Assembly (NCBI RefSeq): GCF_002088945.1
Contig: NZ_NCSU01000007.1
Span: 744,001-808,000, forward strand
Length of the DNA: 64,000 bases
Source of the DNA: Henriciella pelagia
GTDB taxonomy: Bacteria; Pseudomonadota; Alphaproteobacteria; Caulobacterales; Hyphomonadaceae
Reading direction: 5' to 3'
The number at the start of each line of letters is the position of its first letter. Position 1 is the stretch's first letter. Below the pieces are notes generated by a model. That model saw nothing but the letters and a program-made list of their open reading frames with translations, made no database searches and was not told where the DNA came from. Of this stretch, positions 1-9,747 are shown piece by piece. A program made the translations under genes and the position numbers.

Positions 1-106
1 ATACCCGCCATCATGGCGCTTCGCCGGTCGCTCGCCGATGGACTCACTGTGAAGCTTTAGAAAGATTGGTGAAAAAGGCATGGATGCACACCAGCAGAGG
101 CCCTAG

Positions 107-862
107 ATGTACGGCATGAAAGCATTGTTCCTCAGCGCCAGCGCGCTTAGCCTCCTCGCATTTTCCGCTTGCGGCGGTCCGCAGGAGGACGTTCCCGACC
201 CAGCCATCCCCGAGCAGGCGGGCAGTGCGGGCCTCGATGCCGCCAAGGACGCCATACTCGCCAAGGCGGAAAGCGGAGACGGCCCACAGATCGGCGACAG
301 AATCCCTGATCCGGCGCCTGCAGCTGAACCTTCAGGGAGCGAAAGCTCGATAGCGCAGGCTGGCGCGGAAGAGAAAGCGAAGGCTGACGCTGTTGCTGCA
401 CGCGGTGTTACTGAAATCGGCTGGGAAGAGCTGATGCCGGAAGGCGAAGAAGAGCGGCTCGCGGAAATGTACCAGGCTCAGATGGCCATGCTGTACTCAG
501 GGTCTGGCGTTGCCGAAGGGTCGGCCGCCGACCAGGCCATCCAGATCGGGACCTTCAACACCGTCAAGGAACTCGACGGGATGAAAGTCCGGCTGCCAGG
601 CTACACCGTGCCGTTCGAATACGGCAAGGACGCCAATATCCGTGAATTCCTGCTGGTGCCGTATTATGGTGCCTGCCTTCACGCGCCGCCGCCACCGCCG
701 AACCAGACCGTCTTTGTGAAGGCTGAAAAAGAGATCAAGCTCAAGGATCTCTCCCAGGCGGTGTGGATCGAGGGCACGCTGCGAACCCAGACGCAGACGT
801 CAGATCTGGCCGATGCGGCCTACACGATCGAGATGACGAACTGGGAAGTCTACGAATACTAG
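107..862 (+). CDS. DUF3299 family lipoprotein
   Basis: The 251-residue protein starts with a hydrophobic signal ending in FSAC (Cys22), an imperfect lipobox that suggests a lipoprotein. Residues 25-140 are a low-complexity Ala/Glu/Pro-rich linker. Residues 145-251 carry the DUF3299 signature, with PYYGACLHAPPPPPNQ at 185-200. The family is exported and of unknown biochemical role, and in other bacteria is often near transport genes. An AGAGG lies six bases before the first ATG; the ATG at 116 is an alternative. It converges on mscL. The family call is firm and the function is not known. Confidence 0.85.
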   Translation: MYGMKALFLSASALSLLAFSACGGPQEDVPDPAIPEQAGSAGLDAAKDAILAKAESGDGPQIGDRIPDPAPAAEPSGSESSIAQAGAEEKAKADAVAARGVTEIGWEELMPEGEEERLAEMYQAQMAMLYSGSGVAEGSAADQAIQIGTFNTVKELDGMKVRLPGYTVPFEYGKDANIREFLLVPYYGACLHAPPPPPNQTVFVKAEKEIKLKDLSQAVWIEGTLRTQTQTSDLADAAYTIEMTNWEVYEY

Positions 863-904
863 AGGGGGCGCTCATCGCCCTGTTGCCGGCTGATAGGTCG
901 ACAA

Positions 905-936
905 CAAAAAAGGGCGGTGTCTGATCAGACGCCGCC
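905..936 (-). terminator. Intrinsic terminator of mscL
   Basis: A 13-bp stem with one G-T pair (912-936) is followed on the minus strand by six T residues. It sits just past the mscL stop codon. On the plus strand there is no T-run, so it mainly serves mscL. Confidence 0.7.
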
Positions 937-989
937 CCGGACGCAACTAACTCTACTGGAGAGCCTTGTCGCGTAGATTGGTTAAGAGA

Positions 990-1403
990 TTACGACTGCT
1001 TCGCCAGCAGGTTGCGGATTTCTTCAAGCAGGACTTCCTGACGCGGCGGTGCTGGCGGTTCAGCCGGAGCTTCCTCTTCTTTCGCCATCATCCGGTTCAT
1101 GCCTTTGATGATCAGGAACATCACGAATGCAACAATGATGAAGGAAATGAGAGCGGCAATAAAGTTGCCGAGCTCGATAATGGCAGCTTCCTTGACGACT
1201 TCGCCGTTTTCGACAACAGCCGGAACAATTGTGTACTTGATGGCCGAAAGGTCGACGCCGCCCATGATCGGTGCCAGCACTGGCAGAAACACGCCTTGGA
1301 TGAAAGCGGTGACAACGGTCGCGAATGCGCCGCCCATTACGAAGCCGACGGCCATGTCGACGAGGTTGCCCTTCATGGCAAACTCTTTGAATTCCTTGAA
1401 CAT
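990..1403 (-). CDS. mscL: Large-conductance mechanosensitive channel MscL
   Basis: MscL opens under membrane tension and releases solutes during osmotic downshock; it is a homopentamer of the inner membrane. The 137-residue product has the family N-terminus MFKEFKEFAMKGNLVDMAVG, two membrane helices (about 15-45 and 72-98) joined by a periplasmic loop, and a C-terminal amphipathic helix ending LLEEIRNLLAKQS. Length is typical. The reading frame stays open upstream, but this ATG is preceded by GGAGGGG at good spacing and matches the family start. It has its own terminator, so it is probably monocistronic. Confidence 0.95.
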   Translation of the reverse strand: MFKEFKEFAMKGNLVDMAVGFVMGGAFATVVTAFIQGVFLPVLAPIMGGVDLSAIKYTIVPAVVENGEVVKEAAIIELGNFIAALISFIIVAFVMFLIIKGMNRMMAKEEEAPAEPPAPPRQEVLLEEIRNLLAKQS

Positions 1404-1527
1404 GTAACCCCTCCTGTATCGTACGGCCCTGACCGACCGCGCAGGAACAATCCGGTGCTTCTTACCTGTGGTCAATATGCAACACGCACAGGTGCTGTGA
1501 TAGCTCTAGATGAGAGTGAGTGTGGAA

Positions 1528-1827
1528 TCAGCGGGCTTCGGGATCGATACCGCCATTGACGCGGGCGCGTAGCTCCTTGCCGGGGCGGAAGAACGGGACC
1601 GCCTTGGCCTCGACCATGACCTTCTCACCCGTGCGGGGATTGCGGCCGACGCGGGGCTTGCGCTCCCGCACTGAAAAGGCTCCGAACCCCCTCAGTTCAA
1701 CACGGTCGCCATTGGCCAGAGCTTCTGCAATCTCATCAAGAATAACCGCGACGATCTTCTCAAGATCGTCGTGTTTGAGATGAGCGTACTCAAGCGCCAG
1801 GCGGGAGATGAGTTCCGATCTAAGCAT
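1528..1827 (-). CDS. ihfB: Integration host factor subunit beta
   Basis: IHF-beta pairs with IHF-alpha to bend DNA at specific sites in replication, recombination and transcription. The 99-residue product begins [11 protein letters not shown] and has the HU/IHF arm motif [10 protein letters not shown] with the intercalating proline, then [13 protein letters not shown]. The ATG at 1827 gives the family length; the open frame upstream has no homology. It follows rpsA on the same strand, the usual proteobacterial order cmk-rpsA-ihfB, with a hairpin between them. Confidence 0.93.
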   Translation of the reverse strand: MLRSELISRLALEYAHLKHDDLEKIVAVILDEIAEALANGDRVELRGFGAFSVRERKPRVGRNPRTGEKVMVEAKAVPFFRPGKELRARVNGGIDPEAR

Positions 1828-1846
1828 AGCTTTGAATGTAAACGAA

Positions 1847-1880
1847 ATTTGGGGCGAAAACCAGTGTCTTCGCCCCAAAT
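1847..1880 (-). terminator. Hairpin between rpsA and ihfB
   Basis: A perfect 12-bp inverted repeat (ATTTGGGGCGAA at 1847-1858 and its complement at 1869-1880) lies between the rpsA stop and the ihfB start. There is no clear T-run, so it may be a partial terminator, a processing site or a 3' end stabiliser. Confidence 0.5.
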
Positions 1881-1929
1881 AGAGTCTTGAATTTTTGTAA
1901 TTTTCTACTTCGCGCAGAAAAAGAGGCGT

Positions 1930-3795
1930 TTATTCGCCGTCATCGTCCTTCTTGGCGGTCGATTTCTTTGCGGCGGGTTTCTTGGCAGCAGCCTTCTTCG
2001 CAGGAGCCTTTTCTTCGGCTTCCTCAGCGTCGTCAGCCGCCGCTTCGGCCTCGTCAGCAGGCTTGGCTTTCGTGGCGGCCTTTTTCGCTTTCGGCTTCTC
2101 GTCGGCCTCGGCCGCTTCGCCAGTTGCGAGGGCTGCACCCAGGATATCGCCGAGCGATGCACCGCTGTCCGCAGAACCGTACTGCTTCACAGCTTCCTGT
2201 TCTTCGGAGATTTCCAGCGCCTTGATCGACACCGAAACGCGGCGCGACTTGGTGTCGAGCTGGGTCACTTTTGCGTCGACCTTGTCACCGACAGAGAAAC
2301 GCTCAGGGCGCTGCTCGGAGCGGTCACGCGAGAGGTCCGAACGGCGGATGAAGGCCGTCATGGCCGGCTCGCCGAAGGAAACTTCGATACCGCCAGAGGT
2401 GACTTCAGTGACCGTACAGGTGACGACTTCGCCGCGGCGAAGCGCCATGTCGGACATCGGGTCGCCAGCAAGCTGCTTGATGCCGAGCGAGATGCGCTCC
2501 TTCTCGGTGTCGACGTCGAGCACTTTTGCGCGGACAACGTCGCCCTTGTTGAAGTTGGCAATCGCCTGCTCACCCGGGACGTCCCAGGCGATGTCGTTGA
2601 TGTGCACCATGCCGTCGAGCTCTGGTCCAAGACCGATGAACAGGCCGAACTCGGTGATACCGCGAACTTCGCCTTCGACTTCGGTGCCGGCCGGATGCTC
2701 TGCCATGAAGGCGGACCATGGATTATCCTGGGTCTGCTTCAGGCCGAGCGAGATGCGGCGCTTGTCGGAGTCCACGTCGAGAACCTCGACAGTGACTTCC
2801 TGCGACGTCGACACGATCTTGCCGGGATGGACGTTCTTCTTGGTCCAGCTCATTTCAGAGACGTGGATCAGGCCTTCAACGCCGTCTTCCAGCTCAACGA
2901 AGGCACCATAATCGGTGATGTTCGTGACCTGGCCGGTAAGGCGCGTGCCAACCATATACTTGCTCTCGACGCCTTCCCAGGGATCGGACTCGAGTTGCTT
3001 CATGCCGAGCGAGATGCGCTGGGTGTCCTGATTGATCTTGATGATCTGGACTTTCACCGTGTCGCCAACATTGACGACCTGGCTTGGGTGGTTGATGCGC
3101 TTCCAGCTCATGTCGGTGACGTGCAGCAGGCCATCAATGCCGCCCAGGTCAACGAATGCACCGTAATCGGTGATGTTCTTGACGACGCCTTCGCGGGTAT
3201 CGCCTTCATTCATTGCATCGACGATCTCGGCGCGCTGTTCGGCACGGCTCTCTTCGAGGATCGCACGGCGCGAGACAACGATGTTGCCGCGAGCGCGGTC
3301 GAGCTTGAGGATCTGGAACGGCTGCACTTCGCCCATGAGCGGGCCAACGTCGCGGACCGGACGGATATCGACCTGGGAGCCGGGAAGGAAGGCATTGACG
3401 CCGCCGAGATCGACGGTGAAGCCGCCTTTGACACGGCCAGAGATCGCGCCTTTGACCGGCTCGTCCTTGTTGTAGCTGTCCTCGAGCTTGATCCAGCTTT
3501 CTTCGCGGCGAGCCTTGTCGCGCGAGAGAACCGCTTCGCCCATCAGGTTTTCGATACGGTCGAGATAGACTTCGACAATATCGCCGGCCTTCGGCTTTTC
3601 GTCCTCGAGAAGGAATTCTTTCATTGGCACGCGGCCTTCGACCTTCAGGCCGACGTCCAGCGTGAGGAAGTCACCGGACACGCCGATGACAGTTGCAGGG
3701 ACCACGCGGCCTTCCTGCAGGGTGGAAGCACCCGTCGATTCTTCGAACATTGCTGCGAAGTCGTCGGTGCTCGGGTTCATGGTTTCAGTTGACAT
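1930..3795 (-). CDS. rpsA: 30S ribosomal protein S1 with long Lys/Ala tail
   Basis: S1 binds mRNA leaders on the 30S subunit and supports initiation of most mRNAs. The 621 residues hold consecutive S1/OB domains, with motifs such as [40 protein letters not shown] and [12 protein letters not shown]. From about residue 555 there is an Ala/Glu then Lys/Ala-rich tail ([18 protein letters not shown]) that makes the protein roughly 50 residues longer than many alphaproteobacterial S1 proteins. It lies downstream of cmk and upstream of ihfB, the conserved order. The call is certain; the role of the tail is unknown. Confidence 0.97.
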   Translation of the reverse strand: MSTETMNPSTDDFAAMFEESTGASTLQEGRVVPATVIGVSGDFLTLDVGLKVEGRVPMKEFLLEDEKPKAGDIVEVYLDRIENLMGEAVLSRDKARREESWIKLEDSYNKDEPVKGAISGRVKGGFTVDLGGVNAFLPGSQVDIRPVRDVGPLMGEVQPFQILKLDRARGNIVVSRRAILEESRAEQRAEIVDAMNEGDTREGVVKNITDYGAFVDLGGIDGLLHVTDMSWKRINHPSQVVNVGDTVKVQIIKINQDTQRISLGMKQLESDPWEGVESKYMVGTRLTGQVTNITDYGAFVELEDGVEGLIHVSEMSWTKKNVHPGKIVSTSQEVTVEVLDVDSDKRRISLGLKQTQDNPWSAFMAEHPAGTEVEGEVRGITEFGLFIGLGPELDGMVHINDIAWDVPGEQAIANFNKGDVVRAKVLDVDTEKERISLGIKQLAGDPMSDMALRRGEVVTCTVTEVTSGGIEVSFGEPAMTAFIRRSDLSRDRSEQRPERFSVGDKVDAKVTQLDTKSRRVSVSIKALEISEEQEAVKQYGSADSGASLGDILGAALATGEAAEADEKPKAKKAATKAKPADEAEAAADDAEEAEEKAPAKKAAAKKPAAKKSTAKKDDDGE

Positions 3796-3926
3796 TTTTA
3801 CTCCAGATGGCTGACGGACGCAGGTTCATACGCCAAGCGGGATTGCCGGCGTTCATACGCTGTCAGGTAAGATCGGAATGGGCAGAGGCTGGCCTTGGGA
3901 TTTGAAGCTGTACGCCTCAGAGCCTG

Positions 3927-4559
3927 CTACTCGTTTCGGGCCATGACTTCTTCGATCACGGCACGTGCCTTATCCACAGCCGCGTCTATAGTCAGATCAG
4001 TCGTATCGATCAAGACCGCATCTGCGGCCTTTTTCATCGGTGCGTCCTTGCGATTGGCGTCGCGTTCATCGCGTTCGCGCAACTGCTGCGTCAGGTCTTC
4101 AAGCGTGATGGCGTCGCCCGCCTTCCGAAGTTCAAGATGGCGGCGCTTGGCACGCACCTCCACATCGGCATCGATCCACAGTTTCACATCGGCATCCGGA
4201 CAGACGACGGTGCCAATGTCTCTCCCGTCGAGGACAGCGCCGAGTTTCTGGTTCGCAAAGTCGCGTTGTAGCTGCAGGAGCGCGGTGCGGACGTCGGGCA
4301 GGGCCGCCACTTTCGAGGCCGCCACACCAGCCTCCGCGGTGCGCAATTCGGCCTCTTCAAAGTCGTTGAGATCCAGCGAAGAAGCCACAGCCGCAACCAG
4401 TTCGCCGTCGGCGAGATCAATGCGCTCCTTGATCGCCGCCACGCCGGTCGCCCGGTAAAGACGGCCGGTATCCATATAAGGCAGGCCGAACCAGGCAGCG
4501 ATGCGCCGCGCAATCGTGCCCTTGCCGGAGGCGAGCGTTCCATCAATCGCGATAATCAT
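3927..4559 (-). CDS. cmk: Cytidylate kinase
   Basis: Cmk phosphorylates CMP and dCMP to the diphosphates in pyrimidine salvage and DNA precursor supply. The 210-residue product has the P-loop GTLASGKGT at 7-15 and the family motif DGRDIGTVVCPDADVK in the middle. Length is normal. It is followed by rpsA. The usual upstream partner aroA is about 5 kb away, separated by three unrelated genes. Confidence 0.95.
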   Translation of the reverse strand: MIIAIDGTLASGKGTIARRIAAWFGLPYMDTGRLYRATGVAAIKERIDLADGELVAAVASSLDLNDFEEAELRTAEAGVAASKVAALPDVRTALLQLQRDFANQKLGAVLDGRDIGTVVCPDADVKLWIDADVEVRAKRRHLELRKAGDAITLEDLTQQLRERDERDANRKDAPMKKAADAVLIDTTDLTIDAAVDKARAVIEEVMARNE

Positions 4560-4645
4560 GGCACCGGGTGATGGTCGAACGCCCTTGCGCCGTCAAGCAT
4601 CTCCTGCCACTGGCAAGGGCAGGCGGTGTTGAGGAGGGCAGGAAC

Positions 4646-5713
4646 ATGGACGGAATTTGCGCTGAGCGCGTCTGGGTATGCGAAGCCATGCGCCGCATCC
4701 AGGCAGACTTCAATCGCTCCGCCGACACACATCTCATAAAGGTCGACCTTCCGGGTTTCCGGGACCAAACCCTGTATCTGAAGGATGAATCGATCCACCC
4801 ATCGGGCAGCCTGAAACATCGCCTGGCCCGCTCCCTCTATCTCTATGGTCTCTGCAACGGCAAGATTGGCCCGGACACGGCAATTGTCGAAAGCTCGTCC
4901 GGGTCGACGGCGGTGTCGGAAGCCTATTTCGCCAAGATCCTCGGCCTGCGTTTCATTGCTGTCGTCCCTAAAGGCACCGCACAGAGCAAGCTCGACCAGA
5001 TCCGCTTCTATGGCGGTGAAACCCGCGCTGTCGAAGCCGCAGACATCTACAGCGAAGCCGAACGTATCGCTGGCGAACTTGGCGGCCATTACATGGATCA
5101 GTTCACCTATGCCGAACGCGCCACCGACTGGCGCGGCAACAACAATATTGCCGAGAGCCTGTTCGCGCAGCTGGAACTGGAAGAGCACAGCCTGCCGGAC
5201 TGGGTGGTGATGAGCGCCGGTACGGGCGGCACGTCTGCAACGATCGGGCGCTATATCCGCTATCGCGGTGACCTTTCGGCCAGGACCAGGCTCTGCGTTG
5301 CCGACCCTGAAAACTCGGTCTTCTATGATCACTTCATCTCGCGCGATCCGTCCCTGCGCATCACGGCTCGTTCGCGCATTGAGGGCATCGGCCGCCCACG
5401 GGTTGAAGCCTCCTTCCAGCCGCAAGTCATCGACCGGATGGTGCAGGTGCCGGATGCCGCCTCGATTGCGACGATCCACTGGCTTGAAGGCATTCTCGGC
5501 CGCAAGTGCGGCGGCTCGACGGGCACCAATGTCTGGGCAGCCCTGCACCTGATGGACGACATGCGCTCGGCCGGCAGAAGTGGAAGCGTCGCGACCCTGA
5601 TCTGTGATGGCGGTGAACGCTATCTCGACACCTATTACGATGCCGGCTGGCTGCAGGCTCAGGAGCTGGTCCTGGAGCCCAGCCTTGAGAAAATCAGGGA
5701 ACTGACCGCTTAG
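4646..5713 (+). CDS. PLP-dependent L-cysteine desulfhydrase, Cds1-like
   Basis: This is a fold-type II PLP enzyme of the cysteine synthase superfamily. Lys57 in the motif HPSGSLKHR is the expected Schiff-base lysine, SSGSTAVSE binds substrate, and SAGTGGTSATIGRYIRY is the phosphate-binding loop. The segments ADTHL, YLKDES and MDQFTYAERATDWRGNNNIAES match my memory of mycobacterial Cds1, which splits cysteine to sulfide, pyruvate and ammonia, better than CysK. The frame is open from 4568, but the ATG at 4646 has GAGGAGGG just upstream. It stands alone on the plus strand between cmk and a ligase gene. Confidence 0.8.
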   Translation: MDGICAERVWVCEAMRRIQADFNRSADTHLIKVDLPGFRDQTLYLKDESIHPSGSLKHRLARSLYLYGLCNGKIGPDTAIVESSSGSTAVSEAYFAKILGLRFIAVVPKGTAQSKLDQIRFYGGETRAVEAADIYSEAERIAGELGGHYMDQFTYAERATDWRGNNNIAESLFAQLELEEHSLPDWVVMSAGTGGTSATIGRYIRYRGDLSARTRLCVADPENSVFYDHFISRDPSLRITARSRIEGIGRPRVEASFQPQVIDRMVQVPDAASIATIHWLEGILGRKCGGSTGTNVWAALHLMDDMRSAGRSGSVATLICDGGERYLDTYYDAGWLQAQELVLEPSLEKIRELTA

Positions 5714-5732
5714 AGCTATTTCTGACTTTTCA

Positions 5733-7358
5733 TCAGGCTGGCGTCTTGACCTGGTCAGCATATTCGCCTGCCACGAATGCCTCGGCGAGCTTGAAGCGCT
5801 GGATCTTGCCTGAGCCGGTCAGCGGCCACTCATCGACCCAGATCCAGTAGGCTGGCGTTTTCTGCGGCGACAGGCGTTCGCGGATGAAGGCTTTCAACTC
5901 GGCATTTGACGGTTTGGTCTTGCCCGGTCCGCGCATGAAGCAGGCGACCTGTTCGCCCCATTTCTCATCCGGGACGCCGACGATTGCGATCTCCGAGATG
6001 GAAATATGCTCCAGCAGGGCATTCTCGATTTCGGCAGGAAAGAGGTTCTCGCCGCCGCGGATGATCATTTCCTTCACGCGTCCTGTAATCTTCACATAGC
6101 CGCGTTTGTCCATCCGCCCGAGATCACCGGTGTGAAGCCAGCCTTTTTCATCGATCGTGGCTGCAGTGGCGTCCGGATTGTCATTATAGCCCAGCATCAG
6201 CTGGTAGCCGCGCGCGCAGATTTCGCCCTGCTCCCCGATCGCCACCACCTCATTGGTATCCGGACTGCGGATCGAGATTTCGGTAAAGGCGGCCGGCTGA
6301 CCGATCGTTTCGGTGAGGTCTTCCAGCGTGTCATCATACCAGGCCTGGGTGAGGACCGGGGAGGTCTCCGTCTGGCCATAGACGATCTGGATCGGGGCGC
6401 CGAAGACGGCCTTTGCCTTGCGGCAAAGCTCTGGCGGGACCATGGAGCCACCAGACATGATCCGCTCAGTCGAGGTGACGTCTGCGCCGGTCTTGTGAAC
6501 GGCCTCGATCAGCGCCACCAGCATGGTCGGCACGCCAAGGATGAATTTGGTCTTTTCCCGTTCGATCACTTTCACGATCATGTCCGGGTCAAACATCGGT
6601 GCGAGCAGCATTTCCATGCCAAGGCCAAGACCGCCCAGCACGAGGATGGCGCAGCCTGTCGTATGGAAAAGCGGCATGTTGTGAACGAAGGCCATGCCCG
6701 GCTCGCCGCCCGCGCGCTTCATCGTCTCGATGCCGTTCAGCACCAGGCCGTGATGGTGCAGCAGGGCCCCTTTTGGAAACCCGGTTGTGCCGGACGTATA
6801 CTGGATCTGTACCGGGTCATGTGGGGCCGGGTGGCGCAGCTCTCCCTCTTCTTCTCCGGCGAGCAGTGCCTTGTAATCATTGAGCAGGATGCGGTGCTTG
6901 ATGGCCGGAATTTCATCGCAGACGGTATCCGCGATCTCCTGCATCGGATTGCCGCGAAACTCCTTCACATAGTAGATCGCCTCTGAGCGCGACTGTTCGA
7001 GGACAAATTTCAGCTCTCGCTTCTGATAGGCGGGGTTCACCGTGACGAGCGTCACACCGGCCATGGCGCAGGCGATCTCCAGCAAGACCCATTCGGGAAC
7101 ATTGTTCGCGTAGACGGCAACGCGAGCGCCCTCTGCATGGCGAGATGTCAGGGCCCGGGCGAGGCGTTCGCAGTCACTGACAAGTTCGCCATAGGTCCAG
7201 CTTCGCAGGATTTCGCCGTCATAGCCAAGCTCGCGCATCGCGACCTGGTCTGGGGCGCGCCGTGCCGAGGCGTGCACCATGTCCCCAATTGTCATGGGAG
7301 CCGGTTCTTTGCCGCCCTGAGCCGCAAAGTGCGACTCCATCAACTCTACCTTGTACAT
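5733..7358 (-). CDS. Acyl-CoA synthetase (AMP-forming)
   Basis: A member of the ANL superfamily, which activates a carboxylic acid to acyl-AMP and then to the CoA thioester. The P-loop YTSGTTGFPKGALLHH is at about 187-202, followed by YGQTETSP, the A8 region GWLHTGDLGRMDKRGYVKITGR and the C-terminal catalytic-lysine region LTGSGKIQRFKL. At 541 residues it fits medium/long-chain fatty acyl-CoA ligases of the FadD group used in beta-oxidation. Substrate chain length cannot be read from sequence. It is convergent with the Cds1-like gene. Confidence 0.88.
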   Translation of the reverse strand: MYKVELMESHFAAQGGKEPAPMTIGDMVHASARRAPDQVAMRELGYDGEILRSWTYGELVSDCERLARALTSRHAEGARVAVYANNVPEWVLLEIACAMAGVTLVTVNPAYQKRELKFVLEQSRSEAIYYVKEFRGNPMQEIADTVCDEIPAIKHRILLNDYKALLAGEEEGELRHPAPHDPVQIQYTSGTTGFPKGALLHHHGLVLNGIETMKRAGGEPGMAFVHNMPLFHTTGCAILVLGGLGLGMEMLLAPMFDPDMIVKVIEREKTKFILGVPTMLVALIEAVHKTGADVTSTERIMSGGSMVPPELCRKAKAVFGAPIQIVYGQTETSPVLTQAWYDDTLEDLTETIGQPAAFTEISIRSPDTNEVVAIGEQGEICARGYQLMLGYNDNPDATAATIDEKGWLHTGDLGRMDKRGYVKITGRVKEMIIRGGENLFPAEIENALLEHISISEIAIVGVPDEKWGEQVACFMRGPGKTKPSNAELKAFIRERLSPQKTPAYWIWVDEWPLTGSGKIQRFKLAEAFVAGEYADQVKTPA

Positions 7359-7473
7359 TCCCGTGCGCCTCCCAACGCATCCATGGAAGTTTTGCAGAGC
7401 ATAGCATTTGTGGTCGAAAAGCGGGAGGGCAGATGCCTATAGCGCGAATGGGCGAGCGCTCAGCCCTAAAGAT

Positions 7474-7501
7474 ATGGCCGCCCCCTTTCAGGCGCGGCCA
7501 T
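7474..7501 (-). terminator. Hairpin after the S9 peptidase gene
   Basis: An 8-bp inverted repeat (ATGGCCGC/GCGGCCAT) with a G-rich loop lies 35 bases past the peptidase stop. The T-run is weak, so a terminator role is only likely. Confidence 0.35.
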
Positions 7502-7535
7502 AGCGTAGCAGCTGCAGAGAAGAGGCAGCGAAGGC

Positions 7536-9653
7536 TTACTCCCCGGTCTCCTCGCTCGCCGCCTGTTCTGTTTCAAATGCTGCGAGAGCAGCCTCCAGGC
7601 CGTCGACATAGGCCGCCCCGTCCAGAACCTGGATGGTCGAGCCTTCAAAAGCGGACCCGAAAGATTCTGCGCGCCCGCCAAGGCATTCAGACAGGAAGCC
7701 TTCCATCACCGAATAAAAGGCAAGGCGGTTCTCAGGCCGGGCGAAGCCGTGGCCCTCATCGGGGAAGTTCACATAGGTCACCGGAAGGCCCTTTTCCTTC
7801 ATGCTGGCGACGAGCTGGTCGGATTCCAGCTTGGTCACGCGCGGGTCATTCTCGCCCTGACCGACCAGCAAGGGCACGGAGATGTCATCGATCCGCGAAA
7901 TGGCCGAGCGGTTGAGCATGTCTTCGCGTTCTTCCGGCACCGATGGGTCGCCCACATATTTGAACCAGGAGCCTTCCAGGATCGGCTTCCAGTATTCCGG
8001 GAAGCTCTCGATCAGTGTCGCAAGGCTGGAAGGGCCGACAATGTCGACGCCGCAGGTGAAGGTGTCTGGTGTGAATGAGACACCGATCAACGTCGCATAC
8101 CCACCATAGGAGCCGCCCGCGATGGCAATCTTCTCCGGATCGGCAATCTCTTCCTCAACGGTCCAGTTCACGGCATCGATCAGATCGTCATGCATCTTGC
8201 CGGCAAACTCGCCCACAGCGGCATTGACGAAATTCTTCCCGAAGCCGGTTGAACCGCGATAGTTGACGGACAGGACCGCATAGCCGCGATTGGCGAGCCA
8301 CTGGTGCCAGGAATTATAGCCATAGGAGTCGCGCGCCCACGGGCCGCCATGCACGTTGAGCACCATCGGGACAGGCTCTTCGGGGCGTCCATCTCCATCC
8401 GCATCCGCGCCCGGCGGAAGGGTCAGATAGGAGACAAGCGCCAGTCCGTCGCGTGACGTGATCTCTACGGGGTGCATTGGCTGCAGTGGCGCGTCTGCAA
8501 GGCCTGGCCGCGTCTTGAACATCTCGGTCAGCGTCTTCGCCTTACGGTCGTACATATAGTACACGCCCGGTGCGACGGCCGACTCTGAATAGACCACCAT
8601 ACGCGAGAGATCGTCAGTCGCAGACAGGATCTCGATGTCGCCGTCGAGCTCGCCCTGAAGGAAAGCAAGGTCGGCTGCGGCCTCATCGGTCAGGGCTTCC
8701 CACTCGGCGCGCAGATATTCCGATGCATAGGCAAGTGGCTCATAGGTCACCGGATGCAGCATCGCGTCGCTGATGTCGGCCTTGTCATTCTCGGCGATCA
8801 CGGTGGCTTCGCCGGTCGTCGTATCGATGCTGACGAGTGCCGCCGTATCGCGGCCACGGCTATCGACGGCATAAAACGCATCATTGGCACCATTGAACCC
8901 GACAGGGTTGGTTGTCAGGAAGTCCTCGGCTGGGATCGAGACCAGCTCATTGCCTTCAAGGTCGACAATGGATGCGCCGCCGCCCGGCGTCTGCATGAAG
9001 CCGAAGCGCGGGGTCAGCGAATTGTCGACAAGCCAGCCGGCATAACCTGGATTTTCGGCTGCAAGCTCCATCTCGCCGGTTGCGACGTCGACGAGGTAGA
9101 GATCGAAGAGCTGCGGATTGCGGTCATTGATGCCGATGAGCAGCTTGCCCGGTTCATTGCGGGACACGCCCTGGATGACAGCACGGGTGCCGTCCTCGAC
9201 TGGGGTAAGGTCACGCACCTCCCCTGTCGCAACGTCGGAGGCGTAGACGTGGAAATTCTCGTCTCCGCCCTTGTCCTGCGTGTAATAGATATAGTCCGAG
9301 CCCGGAGACCAGAAGTGGCTGCTTATGCCGCGATAGGTGTCATTGGTGACCGGCTTTGCCGCATCGGGGTCGCTTGCAGGCGCGACCCAGACATTGTTGA
9401 CGCCGTCCACCGGCGCGATCCAGCTCAGATACTGGCCATCAGGGCTGATCCGGCCCTGCGTCTTCTCAGCATTCCCAAAGATCGCGGCCCGTTCGATGAG
9501 CGCGAAGTCTTCGATGCTCTGCACAGCCGGTACGGCCTCGGCTTCAGTCGCCGCTGCAGTCGTCCCGGCATCGAGGGGTGCGGTTGTCGTCTCTGGTGTC
9601 GCACAGGCGGCCAAAGCCGTCAGGGCCACGCCACCAATTAACAGGTTTCTCAT
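7536..9653 (-). CDS. Prolyl oligopeptidase family S9 lipoprotein
   Basis: A serine peptidase of clan SC. The catalytic triad is visible as Ser515 in GGSYGGY, Asp603 in GENDPRVTK and His635 in DEGHGFA. Residues from about 45 to 390 form a beta-propeller-like region, and the alpha/beta hydrolase domain follows. The N-terminus MRNLLIGGVALTALAAC ends in a good lipobox (Cys17), so it is probably anchored in the envelope and cleaves peptides there. The ATG at 9653 has GGGAGGA upstream; the frame extends 18 bases further without support. It probably belongs to the DPP4/acylaminoacyl peptidase-like subfamily S9C, specificity unknown. Confidence 0.9.
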   Translation of the reverse strand: MRNLLIGGVALTALAACATPETTTAPLDAGTTAAATEAEAVPAVQSIEDFALIERAAIFGNAEKTQGRISPDGQYLSWIAPVDGVNNVWVAPASDPDAAKPVTNDTYRGISSHFWSPGSDYIYYTQDKGGDENFHVYASDVATGEVRDLTPVEDGTRAVIQGVSRNEPGKLLIGINDRNPQLFDLYLVDVATGEMELAAENPGYAGWLVDNSLTPRFGFMQTPGGGASIVDLEGNELVSIPAEDFLTTNPVGFNGANDAFYAVDSRGRDTAALVSIDTTTGEATVIAENDKADISDAMLHPVTYEPLAYASEYLRAEWEALTDEAAADLAFLQGELDGDIEILSATDDLSRMVVYSESAVAPGVYYMYDRKAKTLTEMFKTRPGLADAPLQPMHPVEITSRDGLALVSYLTLPPGADADGDGRPEEPVPMVLNVHGGPWARDSYGYNSWHQWLANRGYAVLSVNYRGSTGFGKNFVNAAVGEFAGKMHDDLIDAVNWTVEEEIADPEKIAIAGGSYGGYATLIGVSFTPDTFTCGVDIVGPSSLATLIESFPEYWKPILEGSWFKYVGDPSVPEEREDMLNRSAISRIDDISVPLLVGQGENDPRVTKLESDQLVASMKEKGLPVTYVNFPDEGHGFARPENRLAFYSVMEGFLSECLGGRAESFGSAFEGSTIQVLDGAAYVDGLEAALAAFETEQAASEETGE

Positions 9654-9747
9654 TTTCGTCCTCCCAAGCAATATTATCGAATATCGATATTCTCCTGCTA
9701 CGGGAAATACAAGCCCTATTAGAAAAGAATCTGTGAGGCAGGCCCGT

